DNA from: Hirsutella rhossiliensis
Lineage: Eukaryota > Ascomycota > Sordariomycetes > Hypocreales > Ophiocordycipitaceae
Reading direction: 5' to 3'
NCBI RefSeq assembly: GCF_020360975.1
Contig: NW_025408673.1
Coordinates: 2,728,001-2,792,000 of the forward strand
Length of the DNA stretch: 64,000 nt
Below the pieces are notes generated by a model. It was not told where the DNA came from. It worked only from the letters and a program-made list of their open reading frames with translations, and did not search any database. Shown here one piece after another: positions 9,100-22,472 of the stretch (positions are counted from its first letter, which is position 1; every line of letters starts with the position of its first letter). The translations under genes were made by a program, and so were the position numbers.

Positions 9100-12000
9100 A
9101 GTAGGGAAAAATAGCTATAGGAAGCCTCTCTTAAGCCTAGGAAAATTTAACGGATAATAACGGCACTATACCCTATAAGTATAATATATATAAGAAAAGT
9201 ATAAGATTAATAAAGAATTCTTCTTAAGCTTAAGAGAAATCTTTTACCTTATCTATAATTACCTAGACGCTAGGCTATAATAAACGGTCGCTATATACTA
9301 TAGAATAAGAGTTAAGAGGGGCTATAATTAAAAAGAATTCCTAAAGTACTTTAACTTAATCTACCTTAACGTAGATATCTAGTTATATATAGCGGCGGCG
9401 ATCTAAATAATAAAATAAAGGGAGAGTTAAACGTTTATAGCGTTCCTTTTAAAGTTTAAGTAAAGACTCTTTAAGGCTAGAGGCAGGTCCTAGCTATACG
9501 ACGTTTAGATCGTCTTCTTAGAAAGGGCTCTAAGAATCTAGCTTTATAAGGCGTTAGCTATAATCGACTTCCCTATATTAAGCTTTGCTATATATATTAA
9601 TTAAGTAGCGTAAATAGTAGCTAAGCTAAAGAGGGTCTAGTAAATAAGATAACCCCCTTTAAACTAAAGGAAACTAGTAGATATATACCCCTAGGAAAGA
9701 AAGGATAAAGCTAGGGATACCTTAATAACTAGTATTAACGCCTTAGATAAATAAAGGGAGGGGTAGAGCTAGCTAGAGAATTAGATATACCTTAACTATA
9801 GAGTTAAAGGATATATCGCGCTTTATTATAAGAAAAGGAGGTAGGAACCTTAGAAGGCGGGCATAATAAAGGACGAGAGGGGCGTTAAAGATAATAATAA
9901 CTTAGAAAAAAGGGAACCTTAGCGTAAAGTTAAGTACTAAGGGTAAAAGAGAAATAATAAGAAGCTTAGAAGTTAACGAGGAACTACTTTATATTAAGCC
10001 TAGTAATACTAAGGTTAAGTATTAATAGGAAGAAGGGACTTAACGCGCTTATAAATACTAGCTATAATTACTATACTATAATAAGTAAGAGGGTAGTAAT
10101 AAAGCTATAGATACCCCTTACTAATAAGAAGAAAAGATAACTAAGGCTATTCTTAAAAGATACTCTAGCCTTATAAATAAAAGGAATTATAGTATTTAAG
10201 ATAGATATTAATAGCTATATAAAGTAGACTTTTATATATATAGTCCTTAGGCTAAGCTATAATATATTCTTAGGGAGGCTATAAATAAAAAAGAACTAAG
10301 TAATATATAACGTAGTAAGGGATCGGATTTAGTATAATAAAGCTAAGATCTAAATAGGCTTATAAGGATCGGAAGTAATAAGGAGGGTAGAATAGATTTA
10401 GGGGGTAAGGATTATTAGTATAGTAGTATTTATAGTAGAATCTTAAAGAGAGAGGGCGGTAAGGGACGATAAAGGAAAGCGGAGGATAGTTAATATCTAG
10501 GTAATTATAATAAAGGATATAAAGAGAGCGCTCTAGCTAAAGATAGCGGTAGACCTAGCGGACTATATCTTAAAGTAAGCGCTAAATATATACCTAGACC
10601 TCTTTATACTAAAAAAGGCTTTAAATATACCCATATATAGGCTAGGGGTAGACTATAAGATTAACTTAATACTAAATAAGGATAAAGTAAAGCCCCCCTT
10701 ATTATAAGGACCCTTTTATAATATATTAATAGAGGAACTCTTAGTACTAAGAAAGACCCTAAGCGAGCTAATAAAAGTAAACTTAATCCGCTTAAGTAGC
10801 TCCTTAGCCGCGGCCTTTATACTTTTTACTTAAAAGTTAAATAGTCGCTTACGATTTTACTATAACTATTAGGCCCTAAACGTAATTATAAAAAGAGATA
10901 GGTACGCGCTACCCTTAATTATAGAGATATTATAGATACTTATAAAAGTAAAGTAGTTTATAAAGCTTAATATTATAGTAGCGTTTTATAAGATCTAAAT
11001 AGTAAAGGGCTATAAGTTTAAGATAGCCTTTTAAATAAGGTTCGGATTATTTAAGTAGTATATATACTTATTTAGCTTAATAAGAACGCTAGCTACCTTT
11101 TAATAATATATTAATAAAGGACTAAGGGAATACCTATATAAGTTTATTATAGCGTATATAAATAACGTTTTAATTTACTTATTAGGGTCTCTTTAAGACT
11201 ACTAAGAGAAGGTATTAAGAGTACTTTAGAAGCTATAAGAGGTTAGCTTAATACTAAACTTAAGAAAGTATGACTTTATAATAAAGGAGGTTAAGTACCT
11301 AAGCTTTATTATATAGGTAGGGGGTAAGGTTTAATATAACTTAAAGAAGATCTAGGTAATATAAATATAGTAGGTACCTTAGAATATAAGAGGAGTCTAG
11401 AGCTTCCTTAGCTTTATAAACTATTACTAAGCCTTTATACTACTTTATATAGAGGTATTAGTATACTTAGATAGCTTTTATAAGAAAGGCGTAATCTTTA
11501 AGTAAATAAATAAGTACTAAGTAGCGTTTAAGTTTATTTAGAACGCTTTTTATAATACCTTAGTACTATAACTCTATAACCTAGAGAGAGAAATATACTT
11601 AAAGGCAGACTATTTTAAGTATATAATAGGGGGGGCGCTAATATAAGTAGGGCTAGATAGTATATAATACTTAGTAAGATTCTTTTTAAAAAGACTAAAC
11701 CTAGTAAAGTATAACTACTTAGTCTATAATAAGGAGATACTTATAATTATATAGTACTTAGACTTTTAAAGAGTAAAACTTTAAAATATACCTACCTTTA
11801 TAGTACTAACTAACTATAATAACCTAAGGTACTTTATAATAAAGAAGAAGTTAAATAAGAGATAGAGCTAATAAGTAATAAAGCTTATATCCTATAACTT
11901 TATACTAGAGTTTTAGCTAAGGAGGCTAGTAGTAGTACTTAACGCGCTTATCTTATTATAAGTAAGATCGGCCGGCGGGCGAAATAAATAAAAAGGAGAT

Positions 12001-13860
12001 AGAGCGGGTAGTTTAGATAATTTTAAAAACTATATACTTATAAGGCTGCTTAGTCCCTATTAAGGGCTAATACGCCGACTTACTAGGACGCTTAACTTAA
12101 GATAGGGCGGTAGTAGCGGCGCTATAGGTAGGTAGAGGAGAGGTAGGCGTACTAGCGTATATTAGCGGAGCGGAGGGGCCCGCTAAATAACTTAAAGAGG
12201 AGGCGAATAAAGGTAATAACTAACTAAAACTTAACCTAAACTTAGGCTAAAATATACCCTAGGAATAAGCTAACCTTATATTAGTATTTAATAACTAAGA
12301 GCTATAAGAGAAATAGATAAAGGTATTAAGGAAAGATAAAGAATACTAAGCGGTTTTTAAGTAGTATATAAAAGAGAGAGATAGCTAGTACTAAAATAGT
12401 AACTAAAGGTATAGCTAAGTAAATATATAATCGATATTAAGAAATAGTTATACTTTTAAGATAAGCTATAGGTACTAGGGAGGCTAAAGTATAGCGAAGG
12501 AGAAGGGGCTAAGAAATAAGATATACTTTAAGTATAGATAGCTTAGCGGACATATAACTTAATAGCGGTAGGATACTTAGGGAGAGAGGGGACCTTAGTA
12601 ATACTAGCTTAAGAATTCTTCTAGCCTAGCTAGTTAATAATAGTAAGGCGGCTCGTCGCTAACTATAAACTATATAAAAGGGGGTATATATAAAGGTAAC
12701 TTTAAAAGGGACTCTTAAAGCCCTTACTACTACTATCTTAACTATTTATATACTTATTAATAGACTTTATAGTTAAACTACTACTAACTAAGATAAAAAG
12801 CGTAAAGTGCCTTTAAGTAATTATAGACTAGTTAATAAAAGTAATAACGCTTAAAGTAATACCGATAATAAAAGTAGTAATATATATAATAAGGTTCCTT
12901 TAAGCTTACTTTTACTTTTATAGGATACTAAGGTTATTTATATTAAATAAAAGGATAAACTAAATAAGAAGCTTTTAAAGGGAGTTTTATAAATAAATAA
13001 AAATATAAAGGAAGTTAAGTTTAGTATACTACTTATAGATAGATAAGTTAACTAAGCGTATAAACTAAGAACTATAAGCGTACTTTTAAGTATACGTTTA
13101 CTATAGCTAGGATAACTAAGAAGCATAGCTATTATATATATAAGCTATACTAAATAACTATATAGCGTCGATAATAAGTATAAGCTTATTCTTTATAATA
13201 TATAGATATAATATCGAGCCAGTTTAAATAGCGAGATTAAAAGGGCTGCTAGCGCTAAAAGTAAGGTGGGTAAGGGAGCTCGCTTAAAAGATAAAAGAGG
13301 TAACCGACTTCCTATAAACCGCTATTATCGCAGCGTAAGTAAGATAAAAGAAAATAGCGAACTAAAAAAGAGCCCTTATAAAGAAGTTTAAAGTAAGCGA
13401 TAAAGTATAGGTAGATATAGCTAAATATATAACTAACTAGCTATATAAAAAGCTTAACTAGCTATATTAAAAGTATACTATAATAAAGGTAGTAAGCCTA
13501 TATATAGTTAAGCTCGATATACTAAGAAGGGTATATAAGAGGCTTTATATAGAATTTCTCTACTAGGTAGTAAAGAACTTATTACTTAGATAAGTAGTTA
13601 ATAACTATTAACTACTACTAGTAATTAAGGAGGATAATAAGCTTAAGTATATCGTTAAAGAGATCTAGTAAGCGTAGTAAAGGTAAAAGGGAAGGGGTAA
13701 ATAGTAATAGGTACTTATAAAATAATAAGGGTATATAAACCTATTATAGTACCCGCTAAATAACTTTTAAGAGATAGAAGCCTTAAAGGGATTTAAGAGA
13801 TAGTAGGGAAATATAAGGGAGAATAATAAAGGAGGGGTAAGAGAAAGGGACTAAAAGAAG
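9100..13860 (+). pseudogene. gypsy-2 gag-pol polyprotein remnant
   Basis: RT at about 10690-11330 shows 'LRFYYNYQALNV' (10849) and the catalytic box now read 'YINNVLIYL' (11155; YVDD-type in active copies, both Asp now Asn). RNase H follows at about 11590-11960. Integrase at about 12560-13350 has 'LAYLGREGTL' and 'IDFIVKLLLTK'. A C-terminal chromodomain lies at 13621-13790 ('EDNKLKYIVKEI', then 'KGRGK', 'QGYINLLQYPLNNF'). RT and chromodomain are in the same frame (1 modulo 3) across 2.8 kb, showing no net indels. The gag part (9100-10300) is recognisable only by position. Stops replace Gln and Trp. Confidence 0.85.
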
Positions 13861-14160
13861 GGCGGAAGATAAAGAAGGGGAGATAAAAGATAGGAGGGGG
13901 AGAAAAAGAAAAAGATAAGAGTTAAGGAACGCTTACTAAAAAATAAGAAAAGGATAAAAAAAAACTATAGTATTAAAGGGAAATAATAAAAGATAGATAA
14001 GAGATAGATATAAGATAGATAGTAATAAAAGATAGATAAGGATAAGGATAAGGGTAAGATATAATAAGATAAGATAAATATAGTAGGATATACTAAGGAT
14101 ACTAACTTAATTTTAACTAACTATAAACGCCCTTTAACTACCGCTTAATTACTCTAAGAT

Positions 14161-14552
14161 TATTAAAAGACGCGGTTATTAAATATATATTATTTATAGC
14201 GTACTTATTAAAGCGCGCGTTTTACTTTTACCTACGTAGCGTAATAGTCTTTACGATAGTTATAAGCCTAGGAGGGGATAGTATACTACCCTTATAACTT
14301 CCGGTAACTACGCGCGGTATAGGTTTAATCCCTTATAGACGACTACCTCTCTTAGATTTCCTTAGGTTATTAGCGTAGCGCTTAGTATTTAACTCCTACG
14401 TTTTAGGCTATAAGGTCTAGGGCTCCTAGCGGAGCCGCGATCCCTAAGGGGGTATATTAAAAGCCGCGGTTATTAGATATATATTATTTATAGCGTACCT
14501 ATTAAAGCGCGCGTTTTACTTTTGCCTACGTAGCGTAATAGTCTTCGCGATA
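14161..14552. repeat. 98-bp direct repeat pair inside gypsy-2 tail
   Basis: 14161-14258 and 14455-14552 share TATTAAAAG(A/C)CGCGGTTATTA through TCTT(TA/CG)CGATA, with a handful of transitions. The spacer is 196 bp, twice the repeat length. It lies between the chromodomain and the antisense frame. Confidence 0.9.
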
Positions 14553-14699
14553 AAGATATTAAGGTATATCTAGGCCTAGCGTATAGATATAGTAGCGCGG
14601 GTAAGCTTAGTATACTAAAATAATAGTTAGAAATAAATAATAAGATAAGGTTAAAGGGGGAATAGAGTATATATATAAAGGTCGCTTTAGTAATTATTA

Positions 14700-15240
14700 A
14701 ACGTCTTTTAAGATATATAGTCTTAGAGGGCGTTAGTAGTAGCGATTATATCCTTAGTATACTATTATTATATTAGCGTCCTATTAAATAAAGTTAAGGG
14801 AGAGTAATAAATAAAAAGGTAGTATAATTTAATATAAGTATAAGTAAAGTAGTTATAAGTATATAGTAACGCTTAATTTTAATAGGTACTATACTACGTT
14901 TTAATATTTAGCGATATTATTCGGCCTATATAAGTAAGATAAGGTAACTACTATATAACATTACTATAGGTTATACTATGCTTACTAAGAGATATAAGCG
15001 GACGTATTAACTAGCGCGAGGGTAGTAGAGTATAGTTACTTAGTATACTAAGAGGCAGGGTACTACTATATAAAGTAAAGAAGCTAGCGGACGTATAAGG
15101 GCCTATAGTAGTTATAATATAGTATAGCGCGGTAATAGAAGTTAAGTAAAGTAAGGGCGCGTATATAAAGGGAGTAAAGCTTAAAGAAGGTAAATAAAAG
15201 AAAGAGGGAGAAGGGAAAGAAAAGAGGTATTTATACGCGG
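14700..15240 (-). pseudogene. gypsy-2 antisense accessory frame with Cys-like motif
   Basis: On the strand opposite gag-pol, a frame from about 15240 down to 14700 stays readable with stops at likely Gln. At 14866-14950 five Tyr codons (TAT/TAC, RIP products of TGT/TGC) are spaced C-x2-C-x12-C-x2-C-x6-C when read as Cys. The third Cys of a six-Cys cluster is not seen. Position and spacing match the antisense frames of gypsy-1 and gypsy-4. Product unknown; weaker than those two. Confidence 0.4.
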
Positions 15241-15460
15241 TAGGGCACGCGTATAGTTAGTAAGGTATAAGGGTATATATATAGAAGAGGGAGAAATAAA
15301 GCGGAATAGGTATATAAAAGGGCGGTATATAAAGGGATAGAGCGAGCGTAAAGTAAAAGGAAGTAACTACGCGCGCTAAGGAAAAAGGGGAAGGTAATAA
15401 TAAAAAGGTAGTAAGAAAGGAATAAAAGTACTATTAATAAAAAGGGGAGAGTAAGGGTAA

Positions 15461-15717
15461 TATTATAGGCTATACTTATAGAAGGCTAAGGTTATACTAT
15501 AGCGACTATACTAAAGTTAAGCTAAAGTAGACCTATATATAAGTAGAGCTTAACTTAAACTTAAGCTAAATAGTACTTAAATATAGGTCGAGCTAAGGAC
15601 TAAGAAAGATAAATAACTATTATAACTAAGATAGAGTTTTCCTTTATTCTCCTTAGCTTTAAATAAATAATTATTCGGCTTTATACTATTATACTAAGTA
15701 TATACTAGCCCTTAATA
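15461..15717 (+). repeat. gypsy-2 3' LTR (257 bp)
   Basis: Partner of 8459-8715, same length; the differences seen are almost all C/T or G/A. Followed by GTTAT, the RIPed target duplicate. Confidence 0.92.
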
Positions 15718-15722
15718 GTTAT

Positions 15723-16983
15723 TTAAGGAAAGGCTACTTAGTTTAAATAAAGAGCTTAATTTAGTTAACGCTTAAGGTAATAAAGGTCTAAGCTTATTCT
15801 TAATTCTTATTAGCGTTATTAAATAGTTAGGGGTCTTTTTAAAGAGGAGTTTTATAAAGAAATCGTATATAGCTTAAGTAATTAAGTTAAGTTACTTTAT
15901 AAAAGCAGCTAGTATAGTTAGCTCTTTTCTTACTTTCCTTACTATATAAGCTAGTTTTATATCTCTTAAAAGTAATAGTTTTTATCCGCTAAGCTTATTT
16001 AAGAGGTTAACTACTTCTAGGACTTCTTAAAGGTCTTATTCTTCTTAATCTCTTAAGATAATATAGTTATATTAATAAATCCGTTTATACCTAAGAATCC
16101 TTATAAGAAAGACTTTACTAAAAGTTATTAAACCTTAATTAAATAGTATCTTTTATAGTTATTTAACCCTACTATTAAACTACTAAGAAACTCCGCTACC
16201 TTATAATATCGCTTATATATACTTAAGTTCGTTCGCTATAATAGCTTAGATTCTATATATTAGCCTATTAATATAGCCTTTTATACTTATCCTCTTATTT
16301 AGCTTAAAGAAATAATAGTCTTAGTATAAGATTTTATTTATTTATAGGGCTTCTTATATTACCCTTTACCTTTACTCTAGAATTACTTTAACCTTTAAAT
16401 ATCGCTACTTAATTATCTTAAGGTATAGCCTAACTATACCTTTAACTTAGTATTAAATTATTATTAAGGCTAAGTAGCTATATTCCTACCCTTCTTACTA
16501 AGCGGTATAAGGGACTAGTATATAGGTAAAGCTATAAGGAACTTAGAGGATATAAAGAAACTACTACTATACTTATAAGAACGTATAAAGTCTAGTATAC
16601 TATTCTTCTTTTTAAGTATTAAAAATAACTAAGTTTCCTTCCCTATAGTCTTAAAGGAACGCTCCTTAATAAAGTATACCTTTATCTAGTCTTATTAAAA
16701 AGTTAATAGCTTTAGTTATATACCTTTATTTATATATAAAGTAACTAAGGTTAAAGGTAGAAGTAGTAAACTTAATTAAATACTCCTTATTATTTAGGTA
16801 TTTATAGTACTTTATATATCTATATTTTATATCTTTATAAGGTTCCCCTTAGTAGTTAGTATAAACTAATAATAAGTAAGGTAAGGGGTATACTATATTC
16901 TTAATACCTCTTATTAAGATTTTAATTATCTTACTAAGGCTAAAGCTTATAGCTTATTATTTATTAATAGCTTTATAAAGAAA
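15723..16983. pseudogene. Unidentified RIPed remnant between two insertions
   Basis: Host sequence left between gypsy-2 and copia-1. A plus-strand frame from about 16050 to 16960 reads over 250 codons with stops mostly at possible Gln or Trp. The minus strand is also readable at 15730-15980. I recognise no family on either strand, so neither strand nor product can be assigned. Confidence 0.3.
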
Positions 16984-16988
16984 GTTAT

Positions 16989-17556
16989 TATAAGGAACGG
17001 TGTTCCTACTATAAATAAAGTAGCTATAATATACTCTCCCGATTATATAAGCTAATAAGTAGTATATTAATTATAGATAAAATCCTATATTATAGAGGAA
17101 GAATCGCTCGTTATTTTATATATTATTATATATTAAACGGGTTGCTAGTTATCGTATAATTAGGAATCGAAGAAATAGAGCTAGCTTAGAATACTAGCTA
17201 AGACCTCTTAAGAATACTAGCACGACTAACCTCCTTTAAACACGAATATTAGTACAACTAAGACACTTCCTAATATACTCGAGGTATTACTAAATTCCTT
17301 AGTCTTAGGGCTATACGGCAGCTTAAATCTAGTCCCGAAAGGTTCTTCCGTTTAGCTATAATTGTCTATATAAGACAGTATGTCCGCTAGTAAATAAAGC
17401 AAGGATTATTAACTTTAATACCTCTTTTATATACTAATATATTACTAATAAATTCTATTAAAAGTCCTACCTTATACTCCTTCTTCCCTTTTATTACGTA
17501 GTCTTATATTATTCCTTAATTTCTTAAAATTCCGCTTTTACTTATATACCTTTAGA
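16989..17556 (+). repeat. copia-1 5' LTR (568 bp)
   Basis: Aligned with 22473-23040 over the full length. Contains the inverted repeat GGAACGGTGTTCC near its start (16994-17006). Confidence 0.93.
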
Positions 17557-17570
17557 GGTTATAAGCCTAG
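17557..17570 (+). promoter_or_regulatory. Probable primer-binding site of copia-1
   Basis: GGTTATAAGCCTAG starts immediately after the 5' LTR. The same word, GTTATAAGCTTAG on the minus strand, immediately follows the 5' LTR of copia-2 (60376-60388). Which tRNA it matches was not determined, because RIP may have altered it. Confidence 0.5.
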
Positions 17571-17689
17571 CTTACTCCTTTTAAGCCGGGAAATTAACTT
17601 ATACCTTTAAAATTCCTTATCGAAATACCCGATTAAAATTCCTTTCGAAAATCCCCTTAACGACTTCTTCTACCTTCCTACGCTCTTAA

Positions 17690-20600
17690 ACTCCCGTCTA
17701 AACTTCTCGATCCCTATAAACGAAATAATACTAAATTTATATAAAATAGGTAGATAGAAAGAATATAAATTCTCTAGACTTAAGGGAAATTTAAATTATA
17801 CTCTTTAGACTATAAGGATAAGAGCTATCCTTACTAAGGAAAAGCTTATCGCTACCTTAGAGCAAGAAAATTATATAAAGACTATAGAAGCTTTATCCTA
17901 GATTTTTCTTTAAGTTAAAGATAGCCCTTTAATGCAAATTAAGCATTTAATAAATACTAAAGCTGCTTAGGATAAGCTTATAAAGCTATATAATCCGTCG
18001 AATTTCTCGTTAAATTATTTACTTATAAAGCAGCTCTTTAATCTTAGTCCCTTAAGCTCTAATTTAGAGAAATACGTTTATAAAGTAAAGGAAATCTATA
18101 AGGATTTAAAATCGTGTAATATAGAAATTCTAGAAGTTATTCTTATAGTATAGATTCTTAATTGCCTTAATAAGGAATTTAGAAGCTATATTATAAATAT
18201 TATATAGAGCCTTAGGTATAATTCTACGGCGTTTACCCTTAAATGCCTAATAGCTAGTCTTTTAGACAAAGCTAGAAGAATAAAGGATATAGATAAATCT
18301 TTAGAGAAAGCCTTCTTAATATAAAGGAAGCCTTAGAATTCCTATAGAAATTCTATAGATACTCCTTATTATAAGGAATATAAAAACTAAGGAGTTTTAT
18401 AGTAAGTTACTATAAATTATACCTAAATAAGGCTCCTACTTATTAGGTTTTAAATAAAGGAAAAAAGGACGATAGGACTAGAATTTCTAAGAAGAGAAAA
18501 TCTTCTTCTTTATCTTTTTCTTTTAAGAAGAAATCACTTTTTAGTAGTGTTTCTACTACTAATAAAAGAAGGAAGGCTCGAATTATAGAGCTAGAGTCCG
18601 ATTCGGACGATAGTAATAAGGTCTTAAATATAGCTTCGTAAGAAATATAGACCTAGATATCGACCTTATAGACCTTTCTAGGGCTCCGACCCCTATATAA
18701 ACGTCTAAGGATTTAGAGGTAATTTTAACCTCTATAAGTACCCCTATAGTAGAAGCTAATAAAGATTCTCTTTTAGGACCTCTAGAAGACTCGATTCCTA
18801 GAATAAAGAAATTAGTTTTAAAGGTAAGAGAAAGAGGATTTCCTAGTTATAAGAATAAAAGGATCTTTAATTTTATTTATAATACCGGAGCTACTAGGTA
18901 TATAGTATTAAATAAGAATTTCCTTATTAACTATAAAGAAATTAAGTCTAAAGTTTACTAGGGAAAAGCTTCCTTTATATTAGTAAAAGGAAAGGGGGAC
19001 TTAGTATTTAAGTTCCCGTATAATAGTAAAAGGTATATTCTTTAAAACTACTTTTATATACCTAAATTAAGGGTAAATGTACTATCCTAATCTTATTTTA
19101 ATAATACCTATGCCTTAATAGGAGGAAATAAAGTTCTTTTATTAGATAATAAAGCTAAGGTCCTTACTAAAGGATTTCTTAGAAATAAATTATATTATAT
19201 TCCTATAGAACCTTTATTAGAAAGCTAATTAATCCTTATTACGTCTTTAAAGATAAAGGATATAGATTTTTATACTTAGCACTTACGCTTAGGGCATATA
19301 AATAGTAAGGCTATTTTAGAAATATTAAAAAGATATAATAAGGATATAAAAATACTTTTAAAAGAGGAAAATAAAATAAGATAATACGAAATATATATTA
19401 AAGGTAAAGCAACGAATAAGGTTAATAAATAATATTCGTATAAGTCTTATACCTATTTAGAAAAAATAGTATTAGATATTTAAGGGCTAATTAAAGTGCC
19501 TACTTATAATAAATATTACTATTATATTTCTTTCTTAGATATAGGAACCTAGTATCTAGAAATATACTTTTTTTTAAAAAAGAGGGAAGCTTTAAATAGG
19601 TTCCTAGAATTTAAAAATAGGGTAGAAAATAACCCTAAAAATACTAGGATTAGAGAAGCATTTTCTAATAATGCTAAAGAATTTATATATAAAATAAAGC
19701 TCTATTACGAAAGAGAAGGAATTACCTTTAATTCTAGTCCTCCTAGGACGCCGGAATCTAATAGTAGAATAAAAAGAATAAATCGTACTATATTAAAAAA
19801 AGTATAGGCTCTTCTATTTACTACTAGGCTTCCTAAATATCTATAGGGAGAAGCTATTTTAATAGCTACCTTCTTATATAATAGATTACTATATTCTACG
19901 ATAGGATTTAAAAGTCCTATAGAAAGGAGGGATAATATAATACTACCCTTCGAGACCTTAAATAAAATAAAGACCTTTAGAAGCCTTATATATTATAAGA
20001 ATAAAGACCTTAAAGATAAGCTAGATAATAGAGCTTTTAAGGGAATAATAGTAGGCTATTTAGAAAATATATATAAAATCTAGGATTTTACTAAGAGAAA
20101 GATTACTATCTTTAAAGATATTACTATACTAGAAAATAAATTTATAAATATTCTAGAAATTTCTAGTAGTAATAATACCTTTAATTTAAATTCTATTCTA
20201 AATAAAGATAAGCTAGAAAGCTATATCCTTATAGAGGAAGCTACTAGAGAACCTAGAGATAAAAGTCCCTCGCCCTCTATAAAAGAAGAGTCTTTAAATA
20301 ACGATCCTATTCCTACTACTAGTAAAATAGTAGTAGAAATACCTAAGAAGCTAGAAGGGTTCGATTCTAACTATATTAAATACCTTAACGTTAATTTATT
20401 TCTAAACTACGATTTTATAGAGTTAATTCTAGCTAGTATAAAAAATTAGGATCTAAAAATTCTAAAGACCTATAAATAGGCAATAAATAGCCCTAAAGTT
20501 ATATTTTAGAAAGAAGCTATAATTAAGGAAATTATCTAGCTAATTAAATATAAAACTTAGGAATTTTCCGACCTCCTTAGGGATAGGGAGGCTATAGGAG

Positions 20601-22099
20601 GCCGCTAGGTCTATACTATTAAGAAGGATAGTTAAAATAATATAATAAAATATAAAGCCCGTTTCGTAATATAGGATTTAAGTAGATCTATAGCTTAGAT
20701 TTCTAGATACCTTCTTAACTATAGCTAGACCTAAATCTATTAGAATTCTACTTATTTTAGCTATTATCTATAAATTTAAAGCTTTATAAATAGATATAAT
20801 AAATGCCTTTATATATACCGATATAGATAGTAAAGTATATATCGATCTTCCTATAGGCTACGAAGAATACGCTTTTAAAGAATATTATTTAAAATATAGA
20901 TTAGCTTATAAAGCTAAAGGAATTAAATTAACTAAATTCCTAGACCTATATAAAACCGGTTAAATAAAGGTAAAGCTAAAGAAAGCATTATATAGCCTAA
21001 AATAAAGTCTTAAGCTTTAGTATAATTATTTAAAAATTATACTAAATAAACTTAGATTTCTTCCTCTTTTAATAGATAAAGGAGTATTTATAAATAATAA
21101 CTATAGTATAGCCTTAGCGATTTACGTCGACGACTTTCTTATAGTAGGGCCCTCTAAATCTATAATAGAAGAAAGATTATTTAAAGAATTATCTAGATTC
21201 TTAGATTTTACTATCTTAGGAGATATAAAAGACGTCTTAGGTCTTAATATTATATTAAACCGAGAAAATAAAGAGCTATCTATATCCTAAGAAAATTATA
21301 CCTTAATTAAATAAAAGGAATTTAATAAAGAAGGTTTAGGAACTTCGAATTTACCTACTATAGTAGGCTTTAAGCTTATAAAAGCAAAGGAATTACCTTC
21401 TAAGGAAGATATATTGCAATTTTAGAAAGAAATAGGATCTCTATTATACTTAGCCTTATTTACTAGGCTATATATCTTATATTATATAATTTCCTGCGCT
21501 AGATTCGCGGCTAAGCCCGACTAGACGTATTTTAAGGCTTTAAATATAATTTAGAAATATTTAAATAAATTCCCTAGCCTAAAGATTAAATATAATTGCA
21601 ATATCCCTTTTACCTATCTATATATAAAGGGTTTTACTAACTCTAGCTAGGCGTTAGATTTAACGGACGGAAAATCCTTTTCCGGTTACTATTTTTATAT
21701 ATATAATAATATAATAAGCTAGGCTTGCTCTAAGTAGAAAGCTATTACCCTCTCTACCTATAAAGTAGAGTATATTAGCCTTAGGGAGGTAAATAAAGAA
21801 GCTATTTATTTAAATATACTTTTTAAAAATATTACTAAGGATCTATCTATTAAGATTCTTAATACTATACCTCCTATTTTAACGGATAATACTACTACTA
21901 TTAAATTAGTAGAAAATCCGGAATTTTATAAAAGGTCTATATATATAGTATTAGCCTATTACTATACTAGAACTAGTATAAGAGAAGGGGAAATTAGAGT
22001 TTTTTATATTAAATTAAAAGATAATATAGCTAATATTTTTATAAAGGAATTAAGACCTAGATTACTCTATAAATTTAGAGACGGTCTATCCTTAATATA
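17690..22099 (+). pseudogene. copia-1 gag-pol polyprotein remnant
   Basis: Gag (about 17700-18420) has the helical 'LEKYVYKVKEIYKDLKSC' pattern of copia gag (UBN2-like) and may end in a degraded zinc knuckle near 18360. Protease/gag-pre-integrase: 'HLRLGHIN' at 19280. Integrase: 'FLDIGTQYLEIYF' (first Asp, 19537), 'AFSNNAKEF' (second Asp now Asn, 19658), then 'NSRIKRINRTIL' with the Glu region changed. RT: 'DIINAFIYTDID' near 20790 and catalytic 'YVDDFLIVG' at 21123, still intact. RNase H: 21655-21830 ('TDGKSFSGYYFYI', 'STYKVEYISL'). Ends near 22099. The frame is shared over long stretches; stops sit at Gln or Trp codons. Confidence 0.9.
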
Positions 22100-22472
22100 A
22101 GTTCCTAAGCAATTAAAAGGGGTTTTTAGATATTTCTTATACTTTCTATATCTTTCCCTTACTAGGTTTTTCCTTTTTAGGTTTCCTAGAGAAATATTTA
22201 CTAGGTTTTTATCTATTAAGATTTTCCTAGCAATAATAGGTTTTACCTTATATAAGGTTATCCTATAAATAATTATTATAACTATAGATTTTTCCTACTA
22301 TAGGTTTTTCTATTAGTATATACCTAAGGATTATTTTTCCTAAGAAAGAATAGGTTTTTATATATCCTATTAAGGTATAAGAATAGTTTTCCTAAATTAG
22401 GTTTTTACCCTATATATATACTACTATAAATAAATTAGTAAAGAGTATATAAATCTACTCTTTAAGGGAGGC

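Larger units (their letters stand above)
8459..15717 (+). mobile_element. gypsy-2: complete Ty3/gypsy chromodomain retrotransposon (7259 bp)
   Basis: Two 257-bp LTRs flank a gag-pol in the same orientation. The LTRs begin TATTACGGG / TATTATAGG (TGTTAC... after RIP) and end CCTTAATA (...CA after RIP). Flanking 5-mers are GTTAC at 8454-8458 and GTTAT at 15718-15722, a target duplication differing by one C-to-T change. A purine tract (15440-15454) precedes the 3' LTR. Order inside: gag, RT, RNase H, integrase, chromodomain, then a 1.6-kb non-pol tail containing a 98-bp direct repeat and an antisense frame. The Ty3/gypsy order (integrase after RNase H) and the chromodomain make it a chromovirus. 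Heavily RIPed throughout and cannot be active. Confidence 0.9.
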
